Below, one piece after another: positions 55,750 through 63,089 of a DNA stretch of 64,000 bases. The position numbers were made by a program, and so were the translations under genes. Position 1 is the first letter of the stretch; every line of letters begins with the position of its first letter. The stretch spans positions 1-64,000 of the forward strand of contig CAYSCW010000015.1 of NCBI GenBank assembly GCA_964429795.1, read 5' to 3'. Origin of the DNA: CAYSCW01 sp964429795. Its GTDB lineage: Bacteria > Acidobacteriota > Aminicenantia > Aminicenantales > Aminicenantaceae. The notes beneath the pieces are model-generated. The model was given only the letters and a program-made list of their open reading frames with translations, was not told the DNA's origin and searched no databases.

Positions 55750-56727
55750 ATGAAAGCATTCATCACTGGCGGCACCGGTTTCATCGGAAGTCATCTGATC
55801 GATTATTACCTATCAAATAATGAGGATGTCGAAATCTTTGCCTTGGTCAGAGATCCAGACAATCTAAAATGGCTGGCAGGGCGTGATCTCCATATTATGG
55901 AAGGAGATTTGTTTTCCATCCCTTCTCTTCCTTCCGACATTGACTGCGTCTTTCACCTCGCTGGCCTTACATTGGCATCGGATTTGGCAGATTATTATAC
56001 AGTAAATCAACTCGGCACAGCAAGCCTTTTTCAGTCCCTTCACACCCAAAAGATCTATCCCAAGCGAATCGTTCTCCTCAGCAGCCTTTCTGCAGCCGGC
56101 CCCTCTGTCGATTGCTCTCCGATTAAAGAGAGCTCTCCTGCCCATCCCATAACTCCTTATGGGGAAAGCAAATTAAAGGGAGAGCAGGAGGCTCTAAAAT
56201 TCAAAGATATCTACCCGGTTGTCATTCTCAGAGCCACGGCGGTGTTTGGGCCTCGGGATAGAGATTTTTTGCATTACTTCAGATTCATAAGAAAGGGGAT
56301 TATCCCCGGCCTCCTTGGTCAAGAAAGGCTTCTCAGCCTCTGTTACGTGAAGGACCTGGTCAGAGCAATCGACCTCAGCATCCAGAAGGACTTAGCAAGC
56401 GGCGAAGTGTTCAATATCGCTTATCCTCGACCTCACAACTGGGATGAGGTCGGTCGTACAGCAGGAAAAGCCATGGGAAAATCCCCCCTCCCATTGAAAG
56501 TTCCTTATTTTCTCCTCTCCCTCATCAGCATCTTTTCTCGAGCAGCAGGAAAAATCACCCGGAAACCTATCCTTCTCAATCCATACAAAATAAAAGAAAT
56601 GAAAGAGAAATGCTGGATCGCTGACATCAAAAAAGCTCAGGAAAAGCTCGCTTTCTGCACCCGATATCCCCTGCAGGAAGCCATCCAGGAAACCATCGAC
56701 TGGTACATCCAGCATGGATGGCTGTAG
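55750..56727 (+). CDS. NAD-dependent epimerase/reductase, CerR-like
   Basis: A 325-residue extended short-chain dehydrogenase with a GGTGFIGSHL Rossmann motif, an acidic end to the second strand region (ALVRDPDN suggests NADP compatibility), the Ser-Tyr-Lys active site (LSSLSAAG and YGESKLKGE), and a substrate domain near LRATAVFGPRDRDFL. Family members next to spt include ceramide reductase CerR of Caulobacter, annotated as an epimerase. Here the role is inferred from the divergent neighbour with 97 bases between starts. It is not similar to SDR threonine dehydrogenases, whose N-terminus differs. Sugar-nucleotide epimerase is the alternative. Confidence 0.72.
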   Translation: MKAFITGGTGFIGSHLIDYYLSNNEDVEIFALVRDPDNLKWLAGRDLHIMEGDLFSIPSLPSDIDCVFHLAGLTLASDLADYYTVNQLGTASLFQSLHTQKIYPKRIVLLSSLSAAGPSVDCSPIKESSPAHPITPYGESKLKGEQEALKFKDIYPVVILRATAVFGPRDRDFLHYFRFIRKGIIPGLLGQERLLSLCYVKDLVRAIDLSIQKDLASGEVFNIAYPRPHNWDEVGRTAGKAMGKSPLPLKVPYFLLSLISIFSRAAGKITRKPILLNPYKIKEMKEKCWIADIKKAQEKLAFCTRYPLQEAIQETIDWYIQHGWL

Positions 56728-56770
56728 GCTTTAGACAAAGATTGAAGTTTTCTCAAGGAAGAGTTTACTT

Positions 56771-57250
56771 CTACTTGCTTATCACGGTCCGGCGGGTGTA
56801 GAAAGAAGCCGAAAAAGTCGTGCTGCTTTTTAAACACCACCCCTCCTTCGGACAACAGGCAAAATACTTGATTTTTCCTTTAAGGACGTGATTGCCCTGG
56901 TGAGCCTCCAACTTGACCGAGAAGGGAATTTCTATCGGCTTCCCTAAGTTTAAGTATTCCTCACCATCCTGCTCCGAAGTCTCTATTTCCAAGTCAGAGG
57001 CTGTAAAGAAATTTTTGGGGAAATTGATCTCTTCAGACGGTTCAAACTCAATCACAAAGGACGGTTGTGGATTGATGGAAATTCCCTCTTTAAGGGAGAT
57101 TTTAAGGGTAACCTTCCCTTCCTGTCTCCTTGAGAGCCGCTTGGGATTTATCGAGGCATTTATCTTCAGCGAGTCATCTTCTTTGGCGAATGGGAAAAAG
57201 ACGAGTGTTAGAATCCCCACCAGAGTAAGGATCCACTTTTTTAAGTTCAT
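56771..57250 (-). CDS. DsbD N-terminal-domain-like exported protein
   Basis: A 159-residue exported protein (signal ILTLVGILTLVFFPFAKE) with the Ig-like DsbD-N fold pattern and the cysteine-rich FACCPKEGWCLKSSTTF near the C-terminus. In DsbD the N-terminal domain hands electrons to periplasmic thiol proteins. Here only that domain is present, without the membrane or thioredoxin parts. The extra adjacent cysteine (CC) is unusual for the family. It lies convergent with the CerR-like gene. Confidence 0.72.
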   Translation of the reverse strand: MNLKKWILTLVGILTLVFFPFAKEDDSLKINASINPKRLSRRQEGKVTLKISLKEGISINPQPSFVIEFEPSEEINFPKNFFTASDLEIETSEQDGEEYLNLGKPIEIPFSVKLEAHQGNHVLKGKIKYFACCPKEGWCLKSSTTFSASFYTRRTVISK

Positions 57251-57709
57251 GTTATTCTTTCTGTCTTCTGGATATTACCCCCTCAGCCTCTTTGAGTCAA
57301 GAACCTGCAGATCAAGGATAGCACCTCTATTTCCGTGATCAAAGAAAAGAGCATTGGGGGATTTTTTCGCTCCTGTCAGATTTTTAACGCCATTCCCTCA
57401 TCAACCTTCTCGGCCCTGCGGAACTGCGCGTGTTTATCAGTTTTCACACCCAGATGTCTCTTAGCTATTCTCAGTACCGTCCTATGTATAGTACCGTGCT
57501 CAAACAGTCCTCGGGCCCGACTTCGTCGGGTTCCCTCGAAGAACGATGAGGGAAGGCTAAATCTTCCAATGTCGCTCAATCCATCCCCCAATGCTCTTCA
57601 TTCCTCGGAATCCAACTCTAAAGCCATCACAGGAAATGGAGACGCCAATCTAAGTACGCGATTATCTTTATTTTTCCAAAATTATTGATTATAATTGAGC
57701 GCATCCAAA
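57251..57709. other. Gene-free stretch with overlapping hairpins before fabH
   Basis: No convincing gene in 459 bases. CCCGAC/GTCGGG with loop TTC (57516-57530) and TTCCCTC/GAGGGAA (57531-57537 with 57548-57554) are adjacent and could be alternative folds, because the bulged outer stem of the first uses the TTCCC of the second. AGTACCGT is directly repeated at 57473-57480 and 57490-57497. Short frames exist on both strands but lack recognisable domains. It may be a decayed mobile element or an RNA leader for fabH. Confidence 0.6.
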
Positions 57710-58711
57710 ATGAGTATACGGGCTCAAATAACAGGCATAGGTCATTTCGTTCCCCCTCGGGTAGTCACAAACCTCGACCTGGAGAAAGTGATAAATACTT
57801 CCGCCGAGTGGATCCGCCAGAGATCCGGTATCGGCGAGAGGAGGCATGTGGAGGTTGGAGTAGGAAGCTCAGATCTTGCCTATGAGGCTGCCCTCAAGGC
57901 CATCCAAGATGCTAACATCGACAAACCTGAAATTGATTTTATGGTCGCCTCCACCCTTTCTCCTGATCATTATTTTCCCGGGATAGGGGTCATCGTCCAG
58001 AAAAAACTTGGTCTTGTGGGTATTGGCGCTCTCGATGTAAGAAATCAATGCTCTGGTTTTATCTATGCTCTTTCTGTGGCTGATCAGTACATCAGAACCC
58101 AGACTTATAAGAAGATACTTTTAGTTGCAGCAGAAGTCCAATCCACTAATCTGGACTACTCAGACGAAGGAAGAGACATGGCTGTGCTGTTCGGAGACGG
58201 CGCCGGAGCCGTCATCCTGGAACCGAACCCGAGTGACGATGGTAGAGGCATCCTTTCCACGCATCTTTTCTCCGACGGAAATTTCGTGGCGGATTTGTGG
58301 ATGGAAAAGCCAAGCCCTAAAGACAAACCCACTTTCTTCCCCTCCTTTATAGAAAGCAAGAGATATTTCCCCCGGATGAACGGAAGGAATGTCTTCAAGA
58401 ATGCAGTGGAGAAAATGCCTGAAGCTGTCAGGATCGGCTTGAAACACAACAACCTGACCATAGATGACGTCGATCATCTCATCCCCCACCAAGCAAACGA
58501 GAGAATCAGCCTGATGGTCGCCAGGAACCTCAAAATCCCGGTGGAAAAAGTGATCAGAAACATCGATCGCTACGGGAATACAACTTCGGCCTCCATACCT
58601 ATTGCCCTGGATGAAGCTGTGAAGCAGGGAAGAATAAAGGAAGGCGACATCGTTGTCCTCACCGCTTTCGGCTCTGGATTCACCTGGGCTTCTGCCATCA
58701 TCAGATGGTAA
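57710..58711 (+). CDS. 3-oxoacyl-ACP synthase III (FabH-like)
   Basis: A 333-residue thiolase-fold condensing enzyme with the KAS III triad: Cys near residue 113 (RNQCSGF), His in IPHQANERI and Asn in RYGNTTSASIP. The ends ITGIGHFVPPRVV and FGSGFTWASAIIRW are standard. It could start fatty-acid synthesis, or as a FabH-like enzyme make a specialised acyl chain, given the nearby spt. The start has only a weak Shine-Dalgarno sequence; an in-frame TTG lies 15 bases upstream. Confidence 0.9.
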   Translation: MSIRAQITGIGHFVPPRVVTNLDLEKVINTSAEWIRQRSGIGERRHVEVGVGSSDLAYEAALKAIQDANIDKPEIDFMVASTLSPDHYFPGIGVIVQKKLGLVGIGALDVRNQCSGFIYALSVADQYIRTQTYKKILLVAAEVQSTNLDYSDEGRDMAVLFGDGAGAVILEPNPSDDGRGILSTHLFSDGNFVADLWMEKPSPKDKPTFFPSFIESKRYFPRMNGRNVFKNAVEKMPEAVRIGLKHNNLTIDDVDHLIPHQANERISLMVARNLKIPVEKVIRNIDRYGNTTSASIPIALDEAVKQGRIKEGDIVVLTAFGSGFTWASAIIRW

Positions 58712-58822
58712 GCATAAGCCTGTCAAAGGCTTGTCATTGCCTTCGGTAATGATTTTATGGTAGGATTGCACTTCTAACTCAATCATTCTAATGATAAAAA
58801 TGTCTTTGTGGAGGAGGAGTCA

Positions 58823-60592
58823 ATGAAGAAAGCCATCTATGCCTTTCTAATACTGATCCTTATTTTATTCATCCCCCTCATAGTTACCTCCCAACAGAAT
58901 GAAGAAGATGGGAAATTCCAGAAGATATTGGAATCCTATCTTGATGAAATGTGGAAATTCTATCCCACCTCAGCAACCATGGCAGGTTTTCACAAGTACG
59001 ATGATAAACTCGAGGATCTCAGCAGCAAAAACATCGAAAAACGTCAGGAAACTCTGGATAAATTCAACCAGGATTTCGTGGCAAATGTGGATAAAATGAA
59101 GCTGAGTCCCGACTTCATGATCGATCATGAAATGATGGTGGATGCCCTGGATTTAGAGCTTCTCGACCACGAAGCCCTGGTTCCTTGGGAATATAATCCT
59201 CTTTTCTACAATAAAATCTTCAGCAATTGCCTCAGGAGCTTGACCAAGGAATTTGCTCCCTTGGAAACCAGAGCAAAAAATGCCGCCGAAAGACTGGAAG
59301 ATATGCCCAAGCTTATCAAACAGGCCAAAGAAAATTTAAAAACACCTCCTCATCTCTATACAGAAACGGCGATCAAGCAATTTCCTGCTATCATCAATTT
59401 CTACAGAACAGAGCTTGCTCAATGGATCGAAAATGCTCCGGCTGCCTCAAAATCCAAGCTGCAGCAGAATCTCACAAAAGTTATTTCTGCCTTGGAGGAT
59501 TATCAAAGCTTCCTCCAGAATGAGCTGCTGGCTCGTTCAACCGGAGCCATCCGGCTCGGAGAACAGGCTCATCGAAGGTTGATCCAATTGACCTTCCAGA
59601 ACAACATAACTCTTACCGACCTGGTGGCGCGCGCCACAGCGGATTACAAGAATATCCGGAGGGAGATGTTTCTGGTCTGCATTCCCTTTTACAAAATCAT
59701 GGCCCCTAAAATAGACTTGGACAATCCTCCTCCCAACCTCACCGAAGATCAGTTGATCAACGAAACCATCTCCCATGTGCTGAATAAAATAGAAGGAGAT
59801 CATCCCAGCAAAGAGGAATTCATTGACCAAGTTAAAGCAAACGCAGAGGAACTAAAAAGTTTCCTCGCTGAAAATGATCTTATCGAGCTCCCAGAAGAGG
59901 TTCTCAACATCGAGCCCATGCCTTTGGAGACTCAGGGAATCTCTTGGACCAGAATCCTCTCACCCGGCGCCTACGAAACTTCGGGAACGTTTACCTGTCA
60001 AATTTCACCCCTTCCCGAAGACTGGACAGAAGAACAGATCACATCTTTCCTGGAGGAATACAACAATTTCCTGCTCCCCTTCTTTACCGTCCGTCATGCC
60101 TACCCTGGCCCATTCGTTCCTCTGTTTTTCACCAGAAAGAATCCTTCTTTGGTAAGGAAACTCTATCCCAACATGCCATTGCTCAAAGGCTGGCCCATTT
60201 ACCTTGAAGAGATGCTTCCCAGATCAGGGTTTAGAAACTATGACCTCAGGTTGCGCCTGAACCAGCTTAAAATGAAATTGAGAACGGCAATGAATTTTAT
60301 CACTGAATTCAACGTCCATGAAGGAAGCTGGACAAAAGAGCAGGCTGCGGCATACATGACAAGAGGCGGATTCCAGACTCCCGCTGAAACGGAAAGAAAA
60401 TGGAATCACATCATCCTCAATCCCGGCGATACAGCTTTTGCCTACGTTGGCTACCAAGAAATCCTGGACATGGAGTCGGAATACAGAAAGCTGAAAGGGA
60501 ATGACTTCAGCAGAAAAGAATTCCTGAAAAAACTTCTGGATTACGGCGCTTTGCCCCTGCGCCATCTGAAGAAAAAGATACTGGAAGAGTGA
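58823..60592 (+). CDS. DUF885 family protein with degenerate zinc motif
   Basis: A 589-residue exported protein (signal AFLILILILFIPLIVTSQQ). Its DUF885 character is seen in SYLDEMWKFYPTSATMAGFHKYDDKLEDL and the overall helical layout. DUF885 members normally carry HExxPGHxxQ and EGWAxYxE, suggesting zinc peptidase activity. Here the segment reads RHAYPGPF at residues 424-431 and later KGWPIYLEEM. The zinc-ligand and Glu positions thus look lost, and the protein is probably not a standard peptidase. The gene is intact with a strong GGAGGAGG. A binding or structural role is possible, or the ligand motif has been replaced. Confidence 0.8.
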   Translation: MKKAIYAFLILILILFIPLIVTSQQNEEDGKFQKILESYLDEMWKFYPTSATMAGFHKYDDKLEDLSSKNIEKRQETLDKFNQDFVANVDKMKLSPDFMIDHEMMVDALDLELLDHEALVPWEYNPLFYNKIFSNCLRSLTKEFAPLETRAKNAAERLEDMPKLIKQAKENLKTPPHLYTETAIKQFPAIINFYRTELAQWIENAPAASKSKLQQNLTKVISALEDYQSFLQNELLARSTGAIRLGEQAHRRLIQLTFQNNITLTDLVARATADYKNIRREMFLVCIPFYKIMAPKIDLDNPPPNLTEDQLINETISHVLNKIEGDHPSKEEFIDQVKANAEELKSFLAENDLIELPEEVLNIEPMPLETQGISWTRILSPGAYETSGTFTCQISPLPEDWTEEQITSFLEEYNNFLLPFFTVRHAYPGPFVPLFFTRKNPSLVRKLYPNMPLLKGWPIYLEEMLPRSGFRNYDLRLRLNQLKMKLRTAMNFITEFNVHEGSWTKEQAAAYMTRGGFQTPAETERKWNHIILNPGDTAFAYVGYQEILDMESEYRKLKGNDFSRKEFLKKLLDYGALPLRHLKKKILEE

Positions 60593-60665
60593 CATCTGGA
60601 TACAGACAGACTCCAGAAACGGAGCCCTATCTGTTTGAAGACTCGACCTAACTTCTATCAAATAA

Positions 60666-60839
60666 AGCCATTCAACAGAAAAATTTCCTACACGAAAAGG
60701 CTCTAAAAATCTAAGAAATGAACCCGCCTTCGTCAGGGAAGTGGCCAGAACTCTAGCAGAAATCAAGAATATCTCTATGGAGAAGCTGGCAGAAAAAACA
60801 ACAAAAAATTTTCACTCGCTTTTTATGTTTGAAATATGA
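60666..60839 (+). pseudogene. Remnant of a TatD-family nuclease C-terminus
   Basis: In the 311 bases before the polyprenyl synthase, one plus-strand frame reads RNEPAFV at 60714-60734, the hallmark of TatD DNases, followed by REVARTLAEIKNISMEKLAE and a TKNFHSLF-type ending up to TGA at 60837-60839. No start codon or upstream TatD domain is in frame; an in-frame TAA lies at 60663-60665. This is a decayed gene fragment of about 57 codons. Confidence 0.7.
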
Positions 60840-60903
60840 AATCCGAGATGATAAGATAAGTGCCGAAATTGAAGAAATGTACTCCTGAACAGGCTCTGAG
60901 CAG

Positions 60904-61917
60904 ATGGTGAAAGAGTCGCTTTACGCCCAAATAAAAAACGACCTCTCTATTAGAGCTCTTTACAAAGACATCCGGACAGATTTGGACAAGGTGGAACAAA
61001 ATCTCAGGCTCTTTGCCGATTCCCCCAATAGGCTCATCTCTGAGATCAGCGGCTATCTCTTCCAAAAAGCCGGAAAGAGAATCAGGCCTGCTCTCCTCAT
61101 GCTTTGTACCAAATTACTTGGCTATAAGGGCGAAGAGCACATCTTGATGTCTGCCCTGGTGGAGACAATCCATACTGCCTCCCTTATTCATGATGACATA
61201 ATCGACAACTCTAAGTTGAGGCGGGGAAGAGAATCCGTTCATTCCAGATGGGGACCCAACATAACCGTCCTCCTGGGTGACTATCTCTACATCAAATCCC
61301 TGGGCCTTTCTCTCCAGAGCCAGCATCACCAGATCATCAATATCCTGACCGACATCTCAGCCCGAATGATCGAGGGAGAGCTGAATGAATACTACATGAG
61401 TGGAAACCTCGATTTAGAAGAAAAAGACTACCTGGATATCATTAACAAAAAGACCGCGTCTCTTTTTTCGGCATCCTGCCGCATAGGAGGCATCCTTGCT
61501 CAGGCCTCTGAAGATACGGAACAGCGTTTAACCGATTTCGGGATGACCCTGGGAATGTGCTTTCAGATAATCGACGATCTGCTTGATTTCACAGGAGAGG
61601 AAAAGACTCTAGGAAAGCCTGTCCTCTCTGACATCAGCGAAGGCAGGATCACCCTCCCTCTGATTTACACCCTCAAAAGCGATGGAAACGTTAATCGGAA
61701 ACGTCTGACCGAATTGCTGAAAGCTAAGCCTTTGGAGAAAAAAGCCCGGGAGGAAATCCTTGAAATAGTTAAATCCAACGGAGCTCTCGATTACACCTAC
61801 AGAAAGGCTGAAGAATTTTCCCTGAGATCTAAGGAAATCATCTCCTTCTTCCCGGAATCCGTCCATCGCAGGTCCCTGATTCTGTTTTCAGATTATATTC
61901 TTACTCGTAGAAAATAA
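60904..61917 (+). CDS. Polyprenyl diphosphate synthase
   Basis: A 337-residue trans-isoprenyl diphosphate synthase making long-chain isoprenoids, probably the quinone side chain. The first aspartate-rich motif is HDDIIDNSKLRRG and the second is QIIDDLLDFTG. GKRIRPALLMLC and GEGRITLPLIY-type (SDISEGRITLPLIY) regions are present. The product chain length cannot be told by eye. It lies downstream of the TatD remnant and 85 bases before the CYTH gene. Confidence 0.92.
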   Translation: MVKESLYAQIKNDLSIRALYKDIRTDLDKVEQNLRLFADSPNRLISEISGYLFQKAGKRIRPALLMLCTKLLGYKGEEHILMSALVETIHTASLIHDDIIDNSKLRRGRESVHSRWGPNITVLLGDYLYIKSLGLSLQSQHHQIINILTDISARMIEGELNEYYMSGNLDLEEKDYLDIINKKTASLFSASCRIGGILAQASEDTEQRLTDFGMTLGMCFQIIDDLLDFTGEEKTLGKPVLSDISEGRITLPLIYTLKSDGNVNRKRLTELLKAKPLEKKAREEILEIVKSNGALDYTYRKAEEFSLRSKEIISFFPESVHRRSLILFSDYILTRRK

Positions 61918-62002
61918 TCTGTCCATCGATGATGTTAACAGGAAGAAAAGCGTCTGATGCTCAAATTTCATACCTATTGGGTATTCCCTTCTGATTTTCG
62001 GC

Positions 62003-62530
62003 ATGATTGAAACAGAAGTCAAAATAAGAATCAAAGATATCGATTCCACCGTGAAGAGAATCATCCAACAGGGGGCTCGACTGGAGAAAGAAAGATACCT
62101 GGAGGAAAATACCCTCTACGACTTCTCCTCCCAACTCCTCTACAAGAAGAAACAGGCCTTAAGGCTCCGCAAGATAAGCAAAAAGACCTTTTTGGCCTTT
62201 AAAGGTGTTCCCCAGAAATCCAGAAAATTCAAGATAAGGGAAGAATACGAAGCAGAGGTCAAGAACGAGAGAGAATTCAAAAAAATCCTGAAATCTGTAG
62301 GCCTTTCTCCCACCTTTCAGTACAAAAAAAACAGGCGAGTGTTTAGGAAGAAAAGACTGAAAATATGTCTGGACGAAACTCCAGTAGGAGATTTTCTGGA
62401 GTTAGAGGGCGAAAGAGAGGATATCGTAAAAACAGCGAAAGCTCTCGGCTTTTCGAAAAAAGAATTTATAAAATCTGATTATATCCAGCTTATAAAGGAA
62501 GCAAAAAAGAAAGAGCGCACAGAGAGATAA
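62003..62530 (+). CDS. CYTH-domain protein (CyaB/ThTPase-like)
   Basis: A 175-residue single-domain protein with the ExExK signature at its N-terminus (IETEVKIRI) and the beta-tunnel strand pattern (KKQALRLRKISKKTFLAFKG, KIREEYEAEV, KICLDETPVGDFLELEG). The family includes class IV adenylate cyclases, thiamine triphosphatases and tripolyphosphatases, all acting on triphosphate groups. Which one applies here is unknown. It is convergent with rpoZ. Confidence 0.88.
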   Translation: MIETEVKIRIKDIDSTVKRIIQQGARLEKERYLEENTLYDFSSQLLYKKKQALRLRKISKKTFLAFKGVPQKSRKFKIREEYEAEVKNEREFKKILKSVGLSPTFQYKKNRRVFRKKRLKICLDETPVGDFLELEGEREDIVKTAKALGFSKKEFIKSDYIQLIKEAKKKERTER

Positions 62531-62538
62531 ACCGAAGC

Positions 62539-62970
62539 CTATTCTTTTTCTTCCTCATCTTCAATCTCCTCTTCCTCTTCTCTTTTCTCTGTTTTTTCTT
62601 CTTCCTCTTCTTCTTCTACTTCTTCTTCCTCCTCCTCAACTTCTTCTACTTCTTCATCAGCAGATTCTTCACTCTCTGCTTCTTTCCCTTCTTCCTCGCT
62701 TTCCTCCACTTCTTGGGAGGCTTCAGCCCCTTTCAAGATTTCTTCTCCGATAAAATCCTCATCCTCGGGCCTGTATTCCTCTTCCTTTTTTTTCTGGACG
62801 ATTTCATAATCCACCAGTCCCTTTTTCACTTCCTGTTGGGCAATGCGAATGAGACTTTTAGATTTGGATTTTATCCTGGGTTTTGCTCCTCTCAACAGCT
62901 CCTTGGCTCTCTTCGAGGCCACGATAACGAATTTGAACTTGCTGTCTATATCCCCGTAGACTTTCTGCAA
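62539..62970 (-). CDS. rpoZ: RNA polymerase omega subunit with long poly-Glu tail
   Basis: The first 80 residues match omega (KFKFVIVASKRAKELLRGAKPRI, then SLIRIAQQEVKKGLVDYEIV). It begins at TTG, seven bases after a perfect AAGGAG, which decides the start. After residue 85 comes a tail of about 57 residues, two thirds of them Glu (38 by my count), mixed with a few Val, Lys and Ser. Omega is usually about 70-100 residues with at most a short acidic tail. The tail could mimic DNA or bind basic partners. It is encoded by a GAA/GAG-rich tract, so replication slippage may set its length. Confidence 0.85.
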   Translation of the reverse strand: MQKVYGDIDSKFKFVIVASKRAKELLRGAKPRIKSKSKSLIRIAQQEVKKGLVDYEIVQKKKEEEYRPEDEDFIGEEILKGAEASQEVEESEEEGKEAESEESADEEVEEVEEEEEEVEEEEEEEKTEKREEEEEIEDEEEKE

Positions 62971-63089
62971 ATATCAGCTCCTTCTCTATGACGATCAAAA
63001 ACGATTCAGTAAAGATACCAAAAAAGCTACAGGAATTCAATAGATTTCGAGCTCCAGGCTGTGTTAAAATATTTTACTAACCTGTTCCG

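Noticed and set aside
54465..56727. Threonine catabolism pair (KBL plus SDR-type threonine dehydrogenase)
   Set aside because: The PLP enzyme has Spt-type motifs (GTFSKSFASLGGF, GSRFLNGTLDIH), and the SDR begins GGTGFIGSHL with a C-terminal region unlike threonine dehydrogenase. It is kept only as an alternative.
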